This document shows positions 7,821 through 16,890 of a stretch of DNA of 64,000 nt, piece by piece. A program made the position numbers and the translations under genes. Source of the DNA: Natronorubrum halophilum (GTDB lineage Archaea > Halobacteriota > Halobacteria > Halobacteriales > Natrialbaceae). The first letter of the stretch is position 1. Every line of letters begins with the position of its first letter. Where the stretch lies: the NCBI RefSeq assembly GCF_003670115.1, contig NZ_QQTY01000002.1, forward strand, positions 930,001 through 994,000, given 5' to 3'. Under the pieces are notes generated by a model. It was given only the letters and a program-made list of their open reading frames with translations. It did no database searches and was not told the origin of the DNA.

Positions 7821-9290
7821 ATGGCAACCAGAGTCGCACAGCGGAGAGAGCGGATCTACGCCGACGGGGAATGGCTCGAGACGGAGGACGTCATTTCGGT
7901 CTCGGATCTCGCTGACGGCGGCACCTTCGCGCAGGTCGCCGCGGCGGATCCGGCCGTAGCGCACACCGCGCTCGAGGCGGCCCACGAAATCAAACCCGAC
8001 CTGCGGGAGACGACGGTCGTCGAACGAGCGAAGTGGTGCGAGACGATCGCTGACGGGCTTCGCGAGCGCGAGGAAGAACTCACGGAGGTCATCGTCCGCG
8101 AAGCCGGCAAACCGATCTCGTCGGCCCGCGGCGAGGTCGGCCAGGCCGCGGAGCGCTTCGATCGCGCGGCCGAGGAGGCCCGCAACATCGTCAGCAAGGG
8201 CGAGTACCGCGAGGGCTCGACGGAAGGCCACGAGGGCTGGCAGGCGATCGTCAAACACGAACCGATCGGTGCGGTGCTCTGTATCACGCCGTACAATTAC
8301 CCGCTGGCCACGACGGCATTACAGGTTGCCCCTGCACTCGCCGCGGGGAACAGCGTACTGCTCAAGCCCGCGAGCAAGACGCCAATCTCGGCGGCGATCC
8401 TGGCGGACGTCATCGCCGACGTCGACGGCATTCCGGACGGCGCGTTCAACTTCGTCCCTGGCGAAGCGAGCGAGATCGGCGACGTCCTGTCGGGCGACGA
8501 CCGCGTCAACGCCATCGCGATGACCGGCTCCTCGGGTGCGGGCAAGCACGTCGCCCGCGAGAGCGGCATGGTCAACCTGCACATGGAACTTGGCGGCAAC
8601 GCGCCGGCGATCGTCTTCGATGACGCCGACCTCACCGACGTCGCGGGCAACTGCGCCAAGGGCTCGTTCAAGTACGCCGGCCAGCGCTGTTCGGCCGTCT
8701 CGCGCGTCCTCGCCCACGAATCGGTCCACGACGACCTCGTGGATCTGATCGACGGCCAGATGGACGCCTGGCAAGCCGGCGACCTCTTCGACGAGAACAC
8801 CGCCTTCGGGCCGCTCATCAGCGAAGATCAGGCCGACTGGGTCGAGGAACTCGTCGAGGACGCCGTGGAGAAGGGGGCCGACCTCGTGCGCGGTGGCGAG
8901 CGCCGCGCACCCGAGGGCGTTCCCGAGGAACTCGGAAACCAGTTCTTCGAACCGACGCTGCTCGCGAACGTCCCCCGCGACGCCCGCATCGTCGACGAAG
9001 AGCAGTTCGGACCCGTCGCCGTCGTCACCACCTTCGCGGACGAAGATGAGGCCATCGATATCGCCAACAGCTCCGATCTCGCGCTGGACGCCGCCGTCTT
9101 CACGAGCGATCACAACCGTGCGATGAACGTGGCGAACCGCGTCGACGCCGGCGCGGTTCGAATCAACGGCGCGCCGAGCCACGGTCTCGGCGACATTCCG
9201 TTCGGCGGCAACAAGGATTCGGGAATCGGTCGCGAGGGCCTCGACGCCTCCATCCACGCGATGATGCGCGAGAAGAGCATCATTCTATAG
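7821..9290 (+). CDS. Aldehyde dehydrogenase, GapN / lactaldehyde dehydrogenase-like
   Basis: An NAD(P)-dependent aldehyde dehydrogenase of 489 residues. The general-base motif MELGGNAPAIV has Glu256, and the nucleophile motif GQRCSAVSRV has Cys290. The C-terminal PFGGNKDSGIGREGL is typical. GQRCSAVSRV and the end segment MMREKS resemble non-phosphorylating glyceraldehyde-3-phosphate dehydrogenase (GapN) and archaeal lactaldehyde dehydrogenase more than betaine or succinate-semialdehyde enzymes. The substrate cannot be fixed by sequence. A TATA-like element (ATTTTTAG) precedes the start; the promoter region is shared divergently with dpsA. Confidence 0.88.
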   Translation: MATRVAQRRERIYADGEWLETEDVISVSDLADGGTFAQVAAADPAVAHTALEAAHEIKPDLRETTVVERAKWCETIADGLREREEELTEVIVREAGKPISSARGEVGQAAERFDRAAEEARNIVSKGEYREGSTEGHEGWQAIVKHEPIGAVLCITPYNYPLATTALQVAPALAAGNSVLLKPASKTPISAAILADVIADVDGIPDGAFNFVPGEASEIGDVLSGDDRVNAIAMTGSSGAGKHVARESGMVNLHMELGGNAPAIVFDDADLTDVAGNCAKGSFKYAGQRCSAVSRVLAHESVHDDLVDLIDGQMDAWQAGDLFDENTAFGPLISEDQADWVEELVEDAVEKGADLVRGGERRAPEGVPEELGNQFFEPTLLANVPRDARIVDEEQFGPVAVVTTFADEDEAIDIANSSDLALDAAVFTSDHNRAMNVANRVDAGAVRINGAPSHGLGDIPFGGNKDSGIGREGLDASIHAMMREKSIIL

Positions 9291-9310
9291 GCCCACGATC
9301 CGCCGCCCCG

Positions 9311-10462
9311 TCAGAACTCGACCGGTTCGGACAGGAGTACTGACTCCGCATCGCCGCCGACAACGACCACTGAAACCGTCTCTGATTCGTCGACTTCGTA
9401 CTCGAGCGTCGCTTCCTCGCCTTGCTGAGTCAACGTCGCCCGCGTCCCGCTACTGTCGCGGACCTCGACGTGGCCGGCCCCGATCGACGTCAGTTCGACG
9501 GTGACCGACTGCGTTGCCGTCTCGACGTCGACCGAGACGTTCGCGTGGACCGGTTTGCTGGTCCCGGCCTGGCGTTTCGAGACGGAGTCGGTGTATCGGA
9601 AGTCGCTCGTCGAAAGGGTTCCAGTCGCGGCGACGGTGTCGCTCTCGATGTCGAGCGAGAATTCGTCGAGCCTATCGAACGGTTGGGTGTCAGCAAGCTG
9701 TGACTTCAATTGGTCATCGCCCACGCCGGATGTGTCTATGCCAAGCATGACGCGTGTGTAGGTCGCCGTCTCGGCGGCGACCAACCACGATTGCCCCACG
9801 GCGGTTTCGTCCGCGGATTCGGGAGCGATTCCGAACGCGAGCGTCCCGTCACCGACGTGCTCGAGCACCGTTCCGAACGACCCGTTACCGTCCACCCGTC
9901 GATCCGTCCCGTCGAGTCCCGCTGCCAGTACGTCGTCGATGTCGCCGATGTCGGGATCGACAACGACTAGCGTATCGCTCGAGGCGGCAATCGAGGCTCT
10001 CGCACCCTCGAAGTGTTCGAACTCACCGACCGTCTCGACAGGGTCGCCGAGGTCGAGTCCGGCGAGGTCGAACTCGCCGCCCATCACGTAGTGGCCGCCG
10101 TCGCCCGACGGACCGAACTCGAGGACGTACTCGAATGTCGGCTCCGTTTCCATGCGGCCGACGACGCGGCCGCCCGCACCGTGTGGCGCGAACGAGATTT
10201 CGTCGACCGTCTCGGCGGGGAGTTCGGCTTCGTGAGTCCGAACTGTCTCGAGATCAGTGTACAGAAAGAACAGCCGCAATCCCGCCGTGGTCGAGATCCA
10301 TCGTGCGAGCGGCGCGAGGGACTCTCCGCCGCCGTTTCGGTTCCCCGAATCATCGGGTTCGCTCTCGTCCGACGCGGAGTCCCCGTTCAAACAGCCGACC
10401 CCGCCGACGATGAGCCCGGTCGTACCCGTTACGAGCAGTTTCCGTCGAGAGAGTTTTGTCAT
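9311..10462 (-). CDS. Tat lipoprotein, unknown function
   Basis: A 383-residue protein starting MTKLSRRKLLVTGTTGLIV, with a twin-arginine motif and lipobox GGVGC, then a Ser/Asp/Glu linker. The rest is a soluble, acidic, probably extracellular region with repeated short beta-type segments and no enzyme motif that I recognise. The C-terminal 100 residues (from about HANVSVDVETATQSVTVELTS) look like a separate beta-sandwich. The open frame continues far upstream through another gene, but the signal peptide fixes the start. Divergent from the PfkB kinase gene. Confidence 0.75.
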   Translation of the reverse strand: MTKLSRRKLLVTGTTGLIVGGVGCLNGDSASDESEPDDSGNRNGGGESLAPLARWISTTAGLRLFFLYTDLETVRTHEAELPAETVDEISFAPHGAGGRVVGRMETEPTFEYVLEFGPSGDGGHYVMGGEFDLAGLDLGDPVETVGEFEHFEGARASIAASSDTLVVVDPDIGDIDDVLAAGLDGTDRRVDGNGSFGTVLEHVGDGTLAFGIAPESADETAVGQSWLVAAETATYTRVMLGIDTSGVGDDQLKSQLADTQPFDRLDEFSLDIESDTVAATGTLSTSDFRYTDSVSKRQAGTSKPVHANVSVDVETATQSVTVELTSIGAGHVEVRDSSGTRATLTQQGEEATLEYEVDESETVSVVVVGGDAESVLLSEPVEF

Positions 10463-10576
10463 GATCGCTGATATTTTGAAAAAGATACTATTTGACTGTT
10501 CTGATGGTCTGTTAGCGACGACGAATCGTGAACGAATACCGAACGGACTACCCTCGTGGACGTGGAAAACGGAGAT

Positions 10577-11578
10577 ATGTCCCGAAACGTCCTCGTCGCC
10601 GGCGAGACGCTGATCGATTTCTTGCCCGACCGAGCGGGCGCGCTCGAGGACGTGCCGGGCTTTTCCCGCCGACCCGGCGGCGCGCCGGCGAACGTCGCCG
10701 TCGCGCTCGCACGCCTCGAGCGCACGCCGCTGTTCTGGACCCGCGTCGGTGCTGATCCGTTCGGCCGGTTCCTCGAGACCACGCTCGATGACGCGTGGCT
10801 CCCGGACCGTTTCATCGAGCGCGACGCCGAAGCGAAGACGACGCTCGCGTTCGTCACCCACGACGAATCCGGCGACCGCGAGTTCACGTTCTATCGCGAC
10901 GACACCGCGGACACGCGACTCGAGCCCGGTCGAATCGACGACGCGACGCTCGAGGCCCTCGAGTGGGTTCACGTCGGCGGCGTCACCCTCGCGGACGGAT
11001 CGTCCCGCGACGCGACGCTCGATCTCCTCGAGCGCGCTGCCGACGCGGGCTGTACGACCTCGTTCGACCCGAATTACAGACCGGAACTCTGGGCCGACGA
11101 GGCAATGTTTGCGCGCGTCGGTCGCGAGGCGCTCGGACACGTCGACGTCTGTAAGGCGACCGTCGAGGAACTCGAGGCGATCGGATTCGGAGGCGCGACG
11201 GCGGAGTCGACGTCGAAACCGGAATCGATCGCTCGAGCCGTTCTCGAACGCGGAAACGGTCCGCACACCGTTTTCGTCACCCGTGGAAGCGACGGTGCCA
11301 TCGCGGTCGCCGCCGCGGACGCGCCGTGGTCCGCAAAACCGGCCGTAGCCTCGGTTTCCCACGCGGGGTTCGACGTCGACGTCGTCGATACGACGGGCGC
11401 GGGTGACGCGTTCGTCGCCGGTTCGATCGCCGCGTTGCGCGACGGCTCCTCGCTCGAGGACGTCCTCGAGTTCGCGAACGCGGTCGCCGCGACGGCGACC
11501 ACCGAGAACGGAGCGATGGCGGCGCTGCCGGCCCGGGGATCGGTGAAATCGGTGCTCGAAGACGGGCCGGTATCGTAG
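10577..11578 (+). CDS. PfkB-family carbohydrate kinase
   Basis: A 333-residue ribokinase-fold sugar kinase. The N-terminal motif VLVAGETLIDF and RRPGGAPANVAVALARL (PfkB signature 1) bind sugar; the C-terminal DTTGAGDAFVAGSIAAL (signature 2) contains the catalytic aspartate and anion hole. The GGAPANVA form is closest to fructokinases, so fructose to fructose-6-phosphate is likely, but 2-keto-3-deoxygluconate kinases share it. I use the ATG before SRNVLVAGET; an upstream GTG gives seven extra residues. It stands alone, next to an unrelated membrane protein. Confidence 0.88.
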   Translation: MSRNVLVAGETLIDFLPDRAGALEDVPGFSRRPGGAPANVAVALARLERTPLFWTRVGADPFGRFLETTLDDAWLPDRFIERDAEAKTTLAFVTHDESGDREFTFYRDDTADTRLEPGRIDDATLEALEWVHVGGVTLADGSSRDATLDLLERAADAGCTTSFDPNYRPELWADEAMFARVGREALGHVDVCKATVEELEAIGFGGATAESTSKPESIARAVLERGNGPHTVFVTRGSDGAIAVAAADAPWSAKPAVASVSHAGFDVDVVDTTGAGDAFVAGSIAALRDGSSLEDVLEFANAVAATATTENGAMAALPARGSVKSVLEDGPVS

Positions 11579-11654
11579 CGACGACCGGTGACGGAAACCC
11601 ACACGGGGGTTGCAAGCCGACCAGCTAACAGCGTTCAGCCCCCTTGGTTTGCGT

Positions 11655-12812
11655 ATGTCTACCGATCTCCGGGACGGCCTCTCGTTCGGAAAGGCGGTCG
11701 TCAACGGAATCCAGGCGAAGAACGTCCCGTTCATGGCCGCGAGCATCGCGTACCAGGCGTTCATCTCGTTGATCCCGCTGCTCGTCCTCGTGTTCTTCCT
11801 CGTCACCATCGCTGGCGACGAACAGTTCGCGACCCAGGTCACCACGACGACCGAGGGCTTTCTCCCCGAGAGCGGCCAGCTGTTGGTCGAAGAGTCCCTC
11901 GAGGATTCGCCCGCCACGGCGGGATCGTCGGTGATCGGGCTTGTCGTCCTCCTGTGGGGGTCGCTGAAGATCTTCAGAGGACTCGACACGGCGTTCTCGG
12001 AGATCTACGACTCGGCGGAAGAGAACTCGTTCGTCGAGCAACTGCGCGACGCGCTCCTCGTCTTCGCCGCGATCGGCGGGTCGCTGATCGCGGCGGCCGG
12101 CATCGGTATCGTGTTCGCCTTCCTGCCGTCGATTCCCGGATTCGGGGTGTTGCAGTCGCTCCTGCTCGTGGTCATCCTCGGTCTCGCGTTCTATCCGATG
12201 TACTACTACTTTCCCGACGTCGACGTTTCCCGTCGTGAGGTCATCCCCGGCGTCGTCGTCGCGGCCGTCGGCTGGACGGCGCTGCAGTCGCTCTTTCGGG
12301 TGTACGTCTCGCTCGCCGCCGACTCCGGGGGAGGGGCGGTCGGTGCGATCCTCCTCCTGTTGACGTGGCTGTACTTCGGCGGACTGATCCTCCTCTCCGG
12401 AGCCGTCGTCAACGCGATCGGTACCGGCTATCTCGAGCCCGAAGCCGACGAGGGTGAGACCGACGAGGACGCCCTCACCGAGGAGTCGATCGCCGAAACG
12501 GATCGCGCCCCCTTCGTGGACGACGACCAGCGCGAACGCGAGCGCCTCGCCGACCGCGCCACCGCCCTCGAGCGGGAGCGAAACCAGCTTCGAACCGACC
12601 TGGCGGCCCAGCGCAAACGCCGATACCGGCTGGAAGACCGGGTGAACAGTCTCGAGGCGACCACCCGAAATCTCGAGGCCGAGAACGAACGGTTGCAACG
12701 CGAACTCGAGGACCGGCAGCGAACGGAGCCGAGGTGGCGACGGACGGTTCGGACGGCACTGGATCACGTGCAGTCGCTGAACGTCGGGACGGTCAAACGT
12801 CGACAGCAGTAG
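11655..12812 (+). CDS. YihY/BrkB-family membrane protein with C-terminal coiled coil
   Basis: The first 270 residues follow the YihY/UPF0761 pattern: an amphipathic start, then about six membrane helices with motifs MAASIAYQAFISLIPLL, VVLLWGSLKIFRGLDTAF and LLLTWLYFGGLILLSGAVVNA. The last 110 residues are charged and predicted coiled coil (ERERLADRATALERERNQLRTDLAAQ). That tail seems to be a haloarchaeal addition to the core. Proteins of this family were once called ribonuclease BN in error; their transport or envelope role is unknown. Confidence 0.88.
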   Translation: MSTDLRDGLSFGKAVVNGIQAKNVPFMAASIAYQAFISLIPLLVLVFFLVTIAGDEQFATQVTTTTEGFLPESGQLLVEESLEDSPATAGSSVIGLVVLLWGSLKIFRGLDTAFSEIYDSAEENSFVEQLRDALLVFAAIGGSLIAAAGIGIVFAFLPSIPGFGVLQSLLLVVILGLAFYPMYYYFPDVDVSRREVIPGVVVAAVGWTALQSLFRVYVSLAADSGGGAVGAILLLLTWLYFGGLILLSGAVVNAIGTGYLEPEADEGETDEDALTEESIAETDRAPFVDDDQRERERLADRATALERERNQLRTDLAAQRKRRYRLEDRVNSLEATTRNLEAENERLQRELEDRQRTEPRWRRTVRTALDHVQSLNVGTVKRRQQ

Positions 12813-12901
12813 TGACGGTACAGCGGGCCGTGATCGATCGCGATAGCGCTACCGTAGGCGAAGTCGAGACACCTTAGTAACTCCCGCTCGCACTCTCGGC
12901 C

Positions 12902-13324
12902 GTGTCGTACCCCGTTCGAGACGCTCGACGTCGGATTCTGGACGAGCACCCCACGATCATCGAGGGAGTCGACCACTGTGCGGACCGGGTGGCCGAACCC
13001 TGGGATACCGCCCGGACGACCGATCGGAACGCGGTCGCCGACGGACTCCGATCGCTTCTCGAGGCGAACGGACTGCTCGAGCAACTCCCGGTGGTGCTCG
13101 CCGACGCCGTCGAGGCAACGGGGGCTACGTTGCGGGCACAGCCGGTTCCAGCGCCGCCGTACGTCGTCGTCACGAATCGTGGCCCGATCTTGCGGGCGAC
13201 GATCGAGTCGGGGCGGCTGGTAGTGCGGTTCGACGTGTTCGACGTCGTTCACGACGCCGATCCGGGGAACCACCCGGCCTACTGTCGCCGGGATGGCGTT
13301 CGACTCGAGGTCTCGCTCGAGTGA
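12902..13324 (+). CDS. Conserved haloarchaeal protein, unknown function
   Basis: A 140-residue soluble protein with a GTG start. The N-terminal half is helical (ILDEHPTIIEGVDHCADRVAEPW; AVADGLRSLLEANGLLEQLPVVLADAVEATGA); the C-terminal half is beta-type with YVVVTNRGPILRATIESGRLVVRFDVFDV. The look is of a widely conserved haloarchaeal family without assigned function. It has one Cys in each half and no membrane segment. It precedes the YbaK gene with a 113-base gap. Confidence 0.7.
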   Translation: MSYPVRDARRRILDEHPTIIEGVDHCADRVAEPWDTARTTDRNAVADGLRSLLEANGLLEQLPVVLADAVEATGATLRAQPVPAPPYVVVTNRGPILRATIESGRLVVRFDVFDVVHDADPGNHPAYCRRDGVRLEVSLE

Positions 13325-13437
13325 CCGTCCCGCCGGCCGTCAGCACGACGAGTTCTCGAGCGGCCGACGAATCTTCCGAACAGGTGCGCCAAGCGCCAGC
13401 GGTATACTTTTGCGCGCGCAATCGAAACGGAAGTCCG

Positions 13438-13914
13438 ATGCATCCACGTGCAACGGTGTTCGCCGAACGCGCTCGCGAGGAGTACGGCTTCGATCCCGCC
13501 GTCGAGGAGTTTTCCGAAGGAACGAAGACGGCGGCGGACGCGGCGGACGCGGTCGGCTGCGACGTCGGTCAGATCGCCAGTTCGCTCGTCTTCGATATCG
13601 ACGGCTCGCTCGTGGTGTCGGTTACGAGCGGTGCAAACCGGGTGAGCGAGTCGGCGCTGGGTGCGGAGTTCGGGACCGAACCGGCGGACGTCTCGATGGC
13701 CGACCCCGATCGGATCGCCGACGAGATCGGCTGGTCGATCGGCGGCGTCCCGCCGTTTTGCCACGACCGGACCGTCCCGGTCGTCGTCGACGAGACGCTC
13801 CTCGAGTACGAGACCGTCTGGGCGGCGGCAGGGACGCCGGAGGCGGTGTTTCCCATCGATCCGGCGGAGCTCCGCACGTACGCCGACGGGGAACCCGCGT
13901 CCGTCGCCGAGTAA
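13438..13914 (+). CDS. YbaK/EbsC-family aminoacyl-tRNA deacylase
   Basis: A free-standing editing domain that hydrolyses mischarged tRNA (Cys-tRNAPro or Ala-tRNAPro in characterised members). The 158-residue protein has the family path GCDVGQIASSLVF, VVSVTSGANRVSE, the GWSIGGVPPFCH loop and VWAAAGTPEAVFPI. The catalytic-type lysine expected in the QIxKSLVF position is replaced by serine (QIASSLVF), so activity or specificity may differ. The ATG is preceded by an AT-rich box about 25 bases upstream. Confidence 0.88.
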   Translation: MHPRATVFAERAREEYGFDPAVEEFSEGTKTAADAADAVGCDVGQIASSLVFDIDGSLVVSVTSGANRVSESALGAEFGTEPADVSMADPDRIADEIGWSIGGVPPFCHDRTVPVVVDETLLEYETVWAAAGTPEAVFPIDPAELRTYADGEPASVAE

Positions 13915-13988
13915 CGGTCGTATAGCGACCCCCGACCGCATGTCGTTTCTTGGTACCGCCTCGTGTTACTAACAGAGGACCCAATAGC

Positions 13989-14000
13989 TAACTCGAGTTA
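13989..14000 (+). promoter_or_regulatory. Perfect palindrome upstream of the zinc transporter operon
   Basis: TAACTCGAGTTA is a perfect 12-base palindrome. The likely TATA box (CTTTTATTC) is 27 bases further downstream and the znuA ATG another 25, consistent with a leaderless operon. A zinc-responsive regulator is a natural guess, but the motif is not one I recognise. Confidence 0.3.
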
Positions 14001-14056
14001 ATAACAATGGTGTTCTGGATAATAATGCTTTTATTCGCGGGGGCGCATTTCCGGGT

Positions 14057-15133
14057 ATGAATTCGACACGACGGTCGCTGCTGCAGGGGGGCGCAGGAAT
14101 TCTTGCGACGAGTGTTTTCGCTGGCTGCCTCGACGATGTCGGACGCAACGGCGAGTTCGACTCGGGGTACGCGGCCTTCTTTACGCTCTGGGACTGGTCC
14201 CAGCAGGTCAGCGGCGACGCGATCGACTTCGAGAATCCGGTCGGAACCGGTGAGGCGGGTCACGGCTGGCAGCCGAGCGGCGATCTCACCCGCGACATCG
14301 CCGACACCGGCGCGTTCGTCTACCTCGACACGCCCGAGTTCTCGTGGGCGCAAGACGTCGCCGCGACGCTCGAGGACGACTACGACACGGTTGCGGTGAT
14401 CGACGCTCTCGACGGACTCGACGATCAGCTTCTCGACTGGGGTCACGAGGTCGATAACGGTGATCACGAGGACCACGGTGACCACGATCACGAGGATGAC
14501 GAAAACGACAGCCACGAGGGCGATCACGAGGATCACGACCACGAAAACGATAGCCACGAGGATCACGATCACGATCGATCGTCGAACGACCCCCACGTCT
14601 GGCTCGATCCGGTGCTCGCCCAGGACGTCATCGACAATATCGTCGACGGACTCGCCGACGCCGATCCGGACAACGCCGAAACGTTCGAGGACAACGCCGC
14701 CGAGTACGCGACCCACCTCGAGGAACTCGACGGTCAGTTCGAGGAGCTGATCGCCGAGGCCGACCGCCACGTTGCCGTCCTCGCCGGTCACGACTCCTTT
14801 ACGTACCTCGAGGAGCGCTACGGATTCGAACTCCACACGCCGATCGGGGTCTCTCCGCAGGAAGAACCGAGCCACGGGGACATCTCGGATACGATCGATC
14901 TCATCGACGAGGAGGGAATCGACACGATCCTCTACGACGCGTTCGACGCCCCCGAGGGCGAGGTCCCGCCGCTCGTCGACACGATCCTCGGGGGCAGCGA
15001 TGCGACCGACGCGGTAGCCGTTTCGCCCGCGGCGGGCACCCTCGAGAGCTGGCAGGAAGAGGGCTGGGGCTACCGCGAGCAAATGGAAGAAATAAACATC
15101 CCCGCGTTCAGAGAAGCATTAGGTACACAGTGA
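14057..15133 (+). CDS. znuA: Zinc (or manganese) ABC transporter, substrate-binding lipoprotein
   Basis: A cluster A-I metal-binding lipoprotein. The signal is MNSTRRSLLQGG with lipobox FAGC. Metal ligands are suggested by HGW near residue 73, DPHVWLDP (His ~178), AGHDSFTYLE (His ~244) and the Asp in LYDAFD. Between lobes lies a roughly 45-residue His/Asp/Glu-rich loop (about 132-175) made of HED/DHDHE runs, the hallmark of zinc-specific ZnuA proteins. Its stop overlaps the GTG of znuC. The YDAF in place of the usual TE..S region is haloarchaeal variation. Confidence 0.92.
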   Translation: MNSTRRSLLQGGAGILATSVFAGCLDDVGRNGEFDSGYAAFFTLWDWSQQVSGDAIDFENPVGTGEAGHGWQPSGDLTRDIADTGAFVYLDTPEFSWAQDVAATLEDDYDTVAVIDALDGLDDQLLDWGHEVDNGDHEDHGDHDHEDDENDSHEGDHEDHDHENDSHEDHDHDRSSNDPHVWLDPVLAQDVIDNIVDGLADADPDNAETFEDNAAEYATHLEELDGQFEELIAEADRHVAVLAGHDSFTYLEERYGFELHTPIGVSPQEEPSHGDISDTIDLIDEEGIDTILYDAFDAPEGEVPPLVDTILGGSDATDAVAVSPAAGTLESWQEEGWGYREQMEEINIPAFREALGTQ

Positions 15134-15867
15134 CCGCCGTTAGCCTCGAACACGTGACGTTTTCCTACGGTGACCAGCCGGCCGTCCGCGACGTCTCACT
15201 GGACGTCGAGGAAGGGGACTTTCTCGGACTGATCGGCCCGAACGGTTCGGGAAAGACCACCCTCTTGCACTGCATGCTCGGGCTACTCGAGCCCGACAGC
15301 GGGACCGTCGAGCTATTCGACCAGCCGGTCGACAGCTTCGACGACGGCGAGCGAATCGGGTACGTTTCCCAGAAGGCAACGAGCCGCGGCGGGACGATGC
15401 CGGTCACCGTCCGCGAGGCCGTGACCATGGGCCGATTCGCCCACGCGGGCTTCGGACGACTCGCGGACGAGGACCGCGAGGCCGTCGACGACGCCCTCGA
15501 AACGGTCGGCATTAGCGACCTCGCCGACCGGCGGATCAACCAGCTCTCCGGCGGCCAGCGCCAGCGGGCGTACATCGCGCGGGCGCTCGCCTCCGAGGCA
15601 GACCTGCTCGCGCTCGACGAGCCGACCGTCGGCGTCGACGCCGAGTCTCGAGACGCGTTTTACCAGCTCCTCGAGTCGCTCAACGACGCCGGGATCACGA
15701 TTATCCTCATCGAACACGACATCGGCGTCGTCACGGACCGGGCCGAACGAATCGCCTGCATCAACACCGACCTCTACCACCACGGCGACACGGAATCGTT
15801 CGTCGAGAGCGACGCGCTCACCGAAGCCTACGGCGCGACGGGGCAGGTCGTCCACCACCACCACTGA
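15130..15867 (+). CDS. znuC: Zinc ABC transporter, ATP-binding protein
   Basis: A 245-residue ABC ATPase. Walker A is GPNGSGKTT, the signature LSGGQRQRAYIARAL, Walker B LLALDEPTVGVD and the switch histidine is in IEHD. Members of this family energise zinc/manganese import. The protein ends in VVHHHH, so histidines could sense or carry zinc. The GTG start overlaps the znuA stop, and its own stop overlaps the permease start by one base, so the operon is tightly coupled. Confidence 0.95.
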   Translation: MTAVSLEHVTFSYGDQPAVRDVSLDVEEGDFLGLIGPNGSGKTTLLHCMLGLLEPDSGTVELFDQPVDSFDDGERIGYVSQKATSRGGTMPVTVREAVTMGRFAHAGFGRLADEDREAVDDALETVGISDLADRRINQLSGGQRQRAYIARALASEADLLALDEPTVGVDAESRDAFYQLLESLNDAGITIILIEHDIGVVTDRAERIACINTDLYHHGDTESFVESDALTEAYGATGQVVHHHH

Positions 15868-16883
15868 TGAACGAGCAGCCTACGCGCCGACGGCTCGAGC
15901 ACGTCGGCATCAGTCTGATCGGTGTCCTCGCGGTCGTAGCGGTCGGGTTGCTCGCCGTCGACGCGCTGCGGACCTACCCCTACGTCGGCGAACTCTACGA
16001 TCAGGCGCGGATCGCCGGCTGGTGGCTGGACCACTACCTCGGAACGAACGTCTTCTACCACCCGTTCATGTGGCGATCGATCGCGACGGGCGTCCTGATC
16101 GGGATCGTCGCCCCGCTGGTCGGCACCTATCTCGTCCACCGCGAGATGGCGCTGATCGGTGAGACGCTGGCCCACACGGCCTTCGCCGGCGTCGCGATCG
16201 GGCTGCTGTTCAGCGCGACGACCAGTTGGGGTATCTCGCTGTTGCTGGCGGCGCTGGTCGTCGGAATCCTCGGCGCGCTGGGCGTCCAGTGGCTGGCCGA
16301 GCGAACGGACACCTACGGCGACGTTCCGATCGCGATCATGCTGACCGGTAGCTTCGCCGTCGGGACGCTCATCATCAGCTACGGCCGCGGCATGACCGGG
16401 ATCAACATCGAAGATTACCTCTTCGGGAGCATCTCCGTCGTCACGCCTGGCGGCGCGCGGCTGATGGCGGCCCTCAGCGTCCTCGTCGTCGCCGTCGTGG
16501 TCGCGACGTACAAACAGCTGCTGTTCATCACGTTCGACGAACAGGCCGCTCGCGTCGCCCGACTCAACGTGACCTGGTACAACACCCTGTTGATCGTGAT
16601 GACGGCCGTCGTCGTCGTCGGCGCGATGCAGATCCTCGGCGTGATCCTCGTCGCCGCGATGCTCGTCGTCCCGGTCGCGGCCGCCACGCAGATCGCACGG
16701 AGCTTCCGCGAAACGCTGTTTTGCTCGATCCTGTTCGGTCAACTCGCGATCGTCGGCGGCTTCGCGGTCTCGATCTCACAGGGGCTGCCGACCGGCGGCT
16801 CCATCGTCATCGTCGCGATCGCCTCCTACCTGCTCGCGATCGCCGTCTCGAGTCGTTCGACGGCGGCGATTTCGACGCACTGA
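15867..16883 (+). CDS. znuB: Zinc ABC transporter, permease
   Basis: An ABC-3-type permease of 338 residues with about eight or nine membrane helices. The motif REMALIGETLAHTAFAGVAIG and the cytoplasmic RVARLNVTWYNTLL segment, which contacts the ATPase, are typical. It forms the membrane channel of the transporter encoded with the two preceding genes. The N-terminal extension of about 65 residues contains an extra hydrophobic helix before the family core. It is the last gene of the operon; the next gene is on the opposite strand. Confidence 0.93.
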   Translation: MNEQPTRRRLEHVGISLIGVLAVVAVGLLAVDALRTYPYVGELYDQARIAGWWLDHYLGTNVFYHPFMWRSIATGVLIGIVAPLVGTYLVHREMALIGETLAHTAFAGVAIGLLFSATTSWGISLLLAALVVGILGALGVQWLAERTDTYGDVPIAIMLTGSFAVGTLIISYGRGMTGINIEDYLFGSISVVTPGGARLMAALSVLVVAVVVATYKQLLFITFDEQAARVARLNVTWYNTLLIVMTAVVVVGAMQILGVILVAAMLVVPVAAATQIARSFRETLFCSILFGQLAIVGGFAVSISQGLPTGGSIVIVAIASYLLAIAVSSRSTAAISTH

Positions 16884-16890
16884 GGGTTCG

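Noticed and set aside
9311-11989. A single minus-strand reading frame of almost 900 codons
   Set aside because: Only its last 383 codons, with a twin-arginine signal, look like a protein. The rest is antisense to the PfkB kinase gene, whose family motifs are clear on the plus strand.
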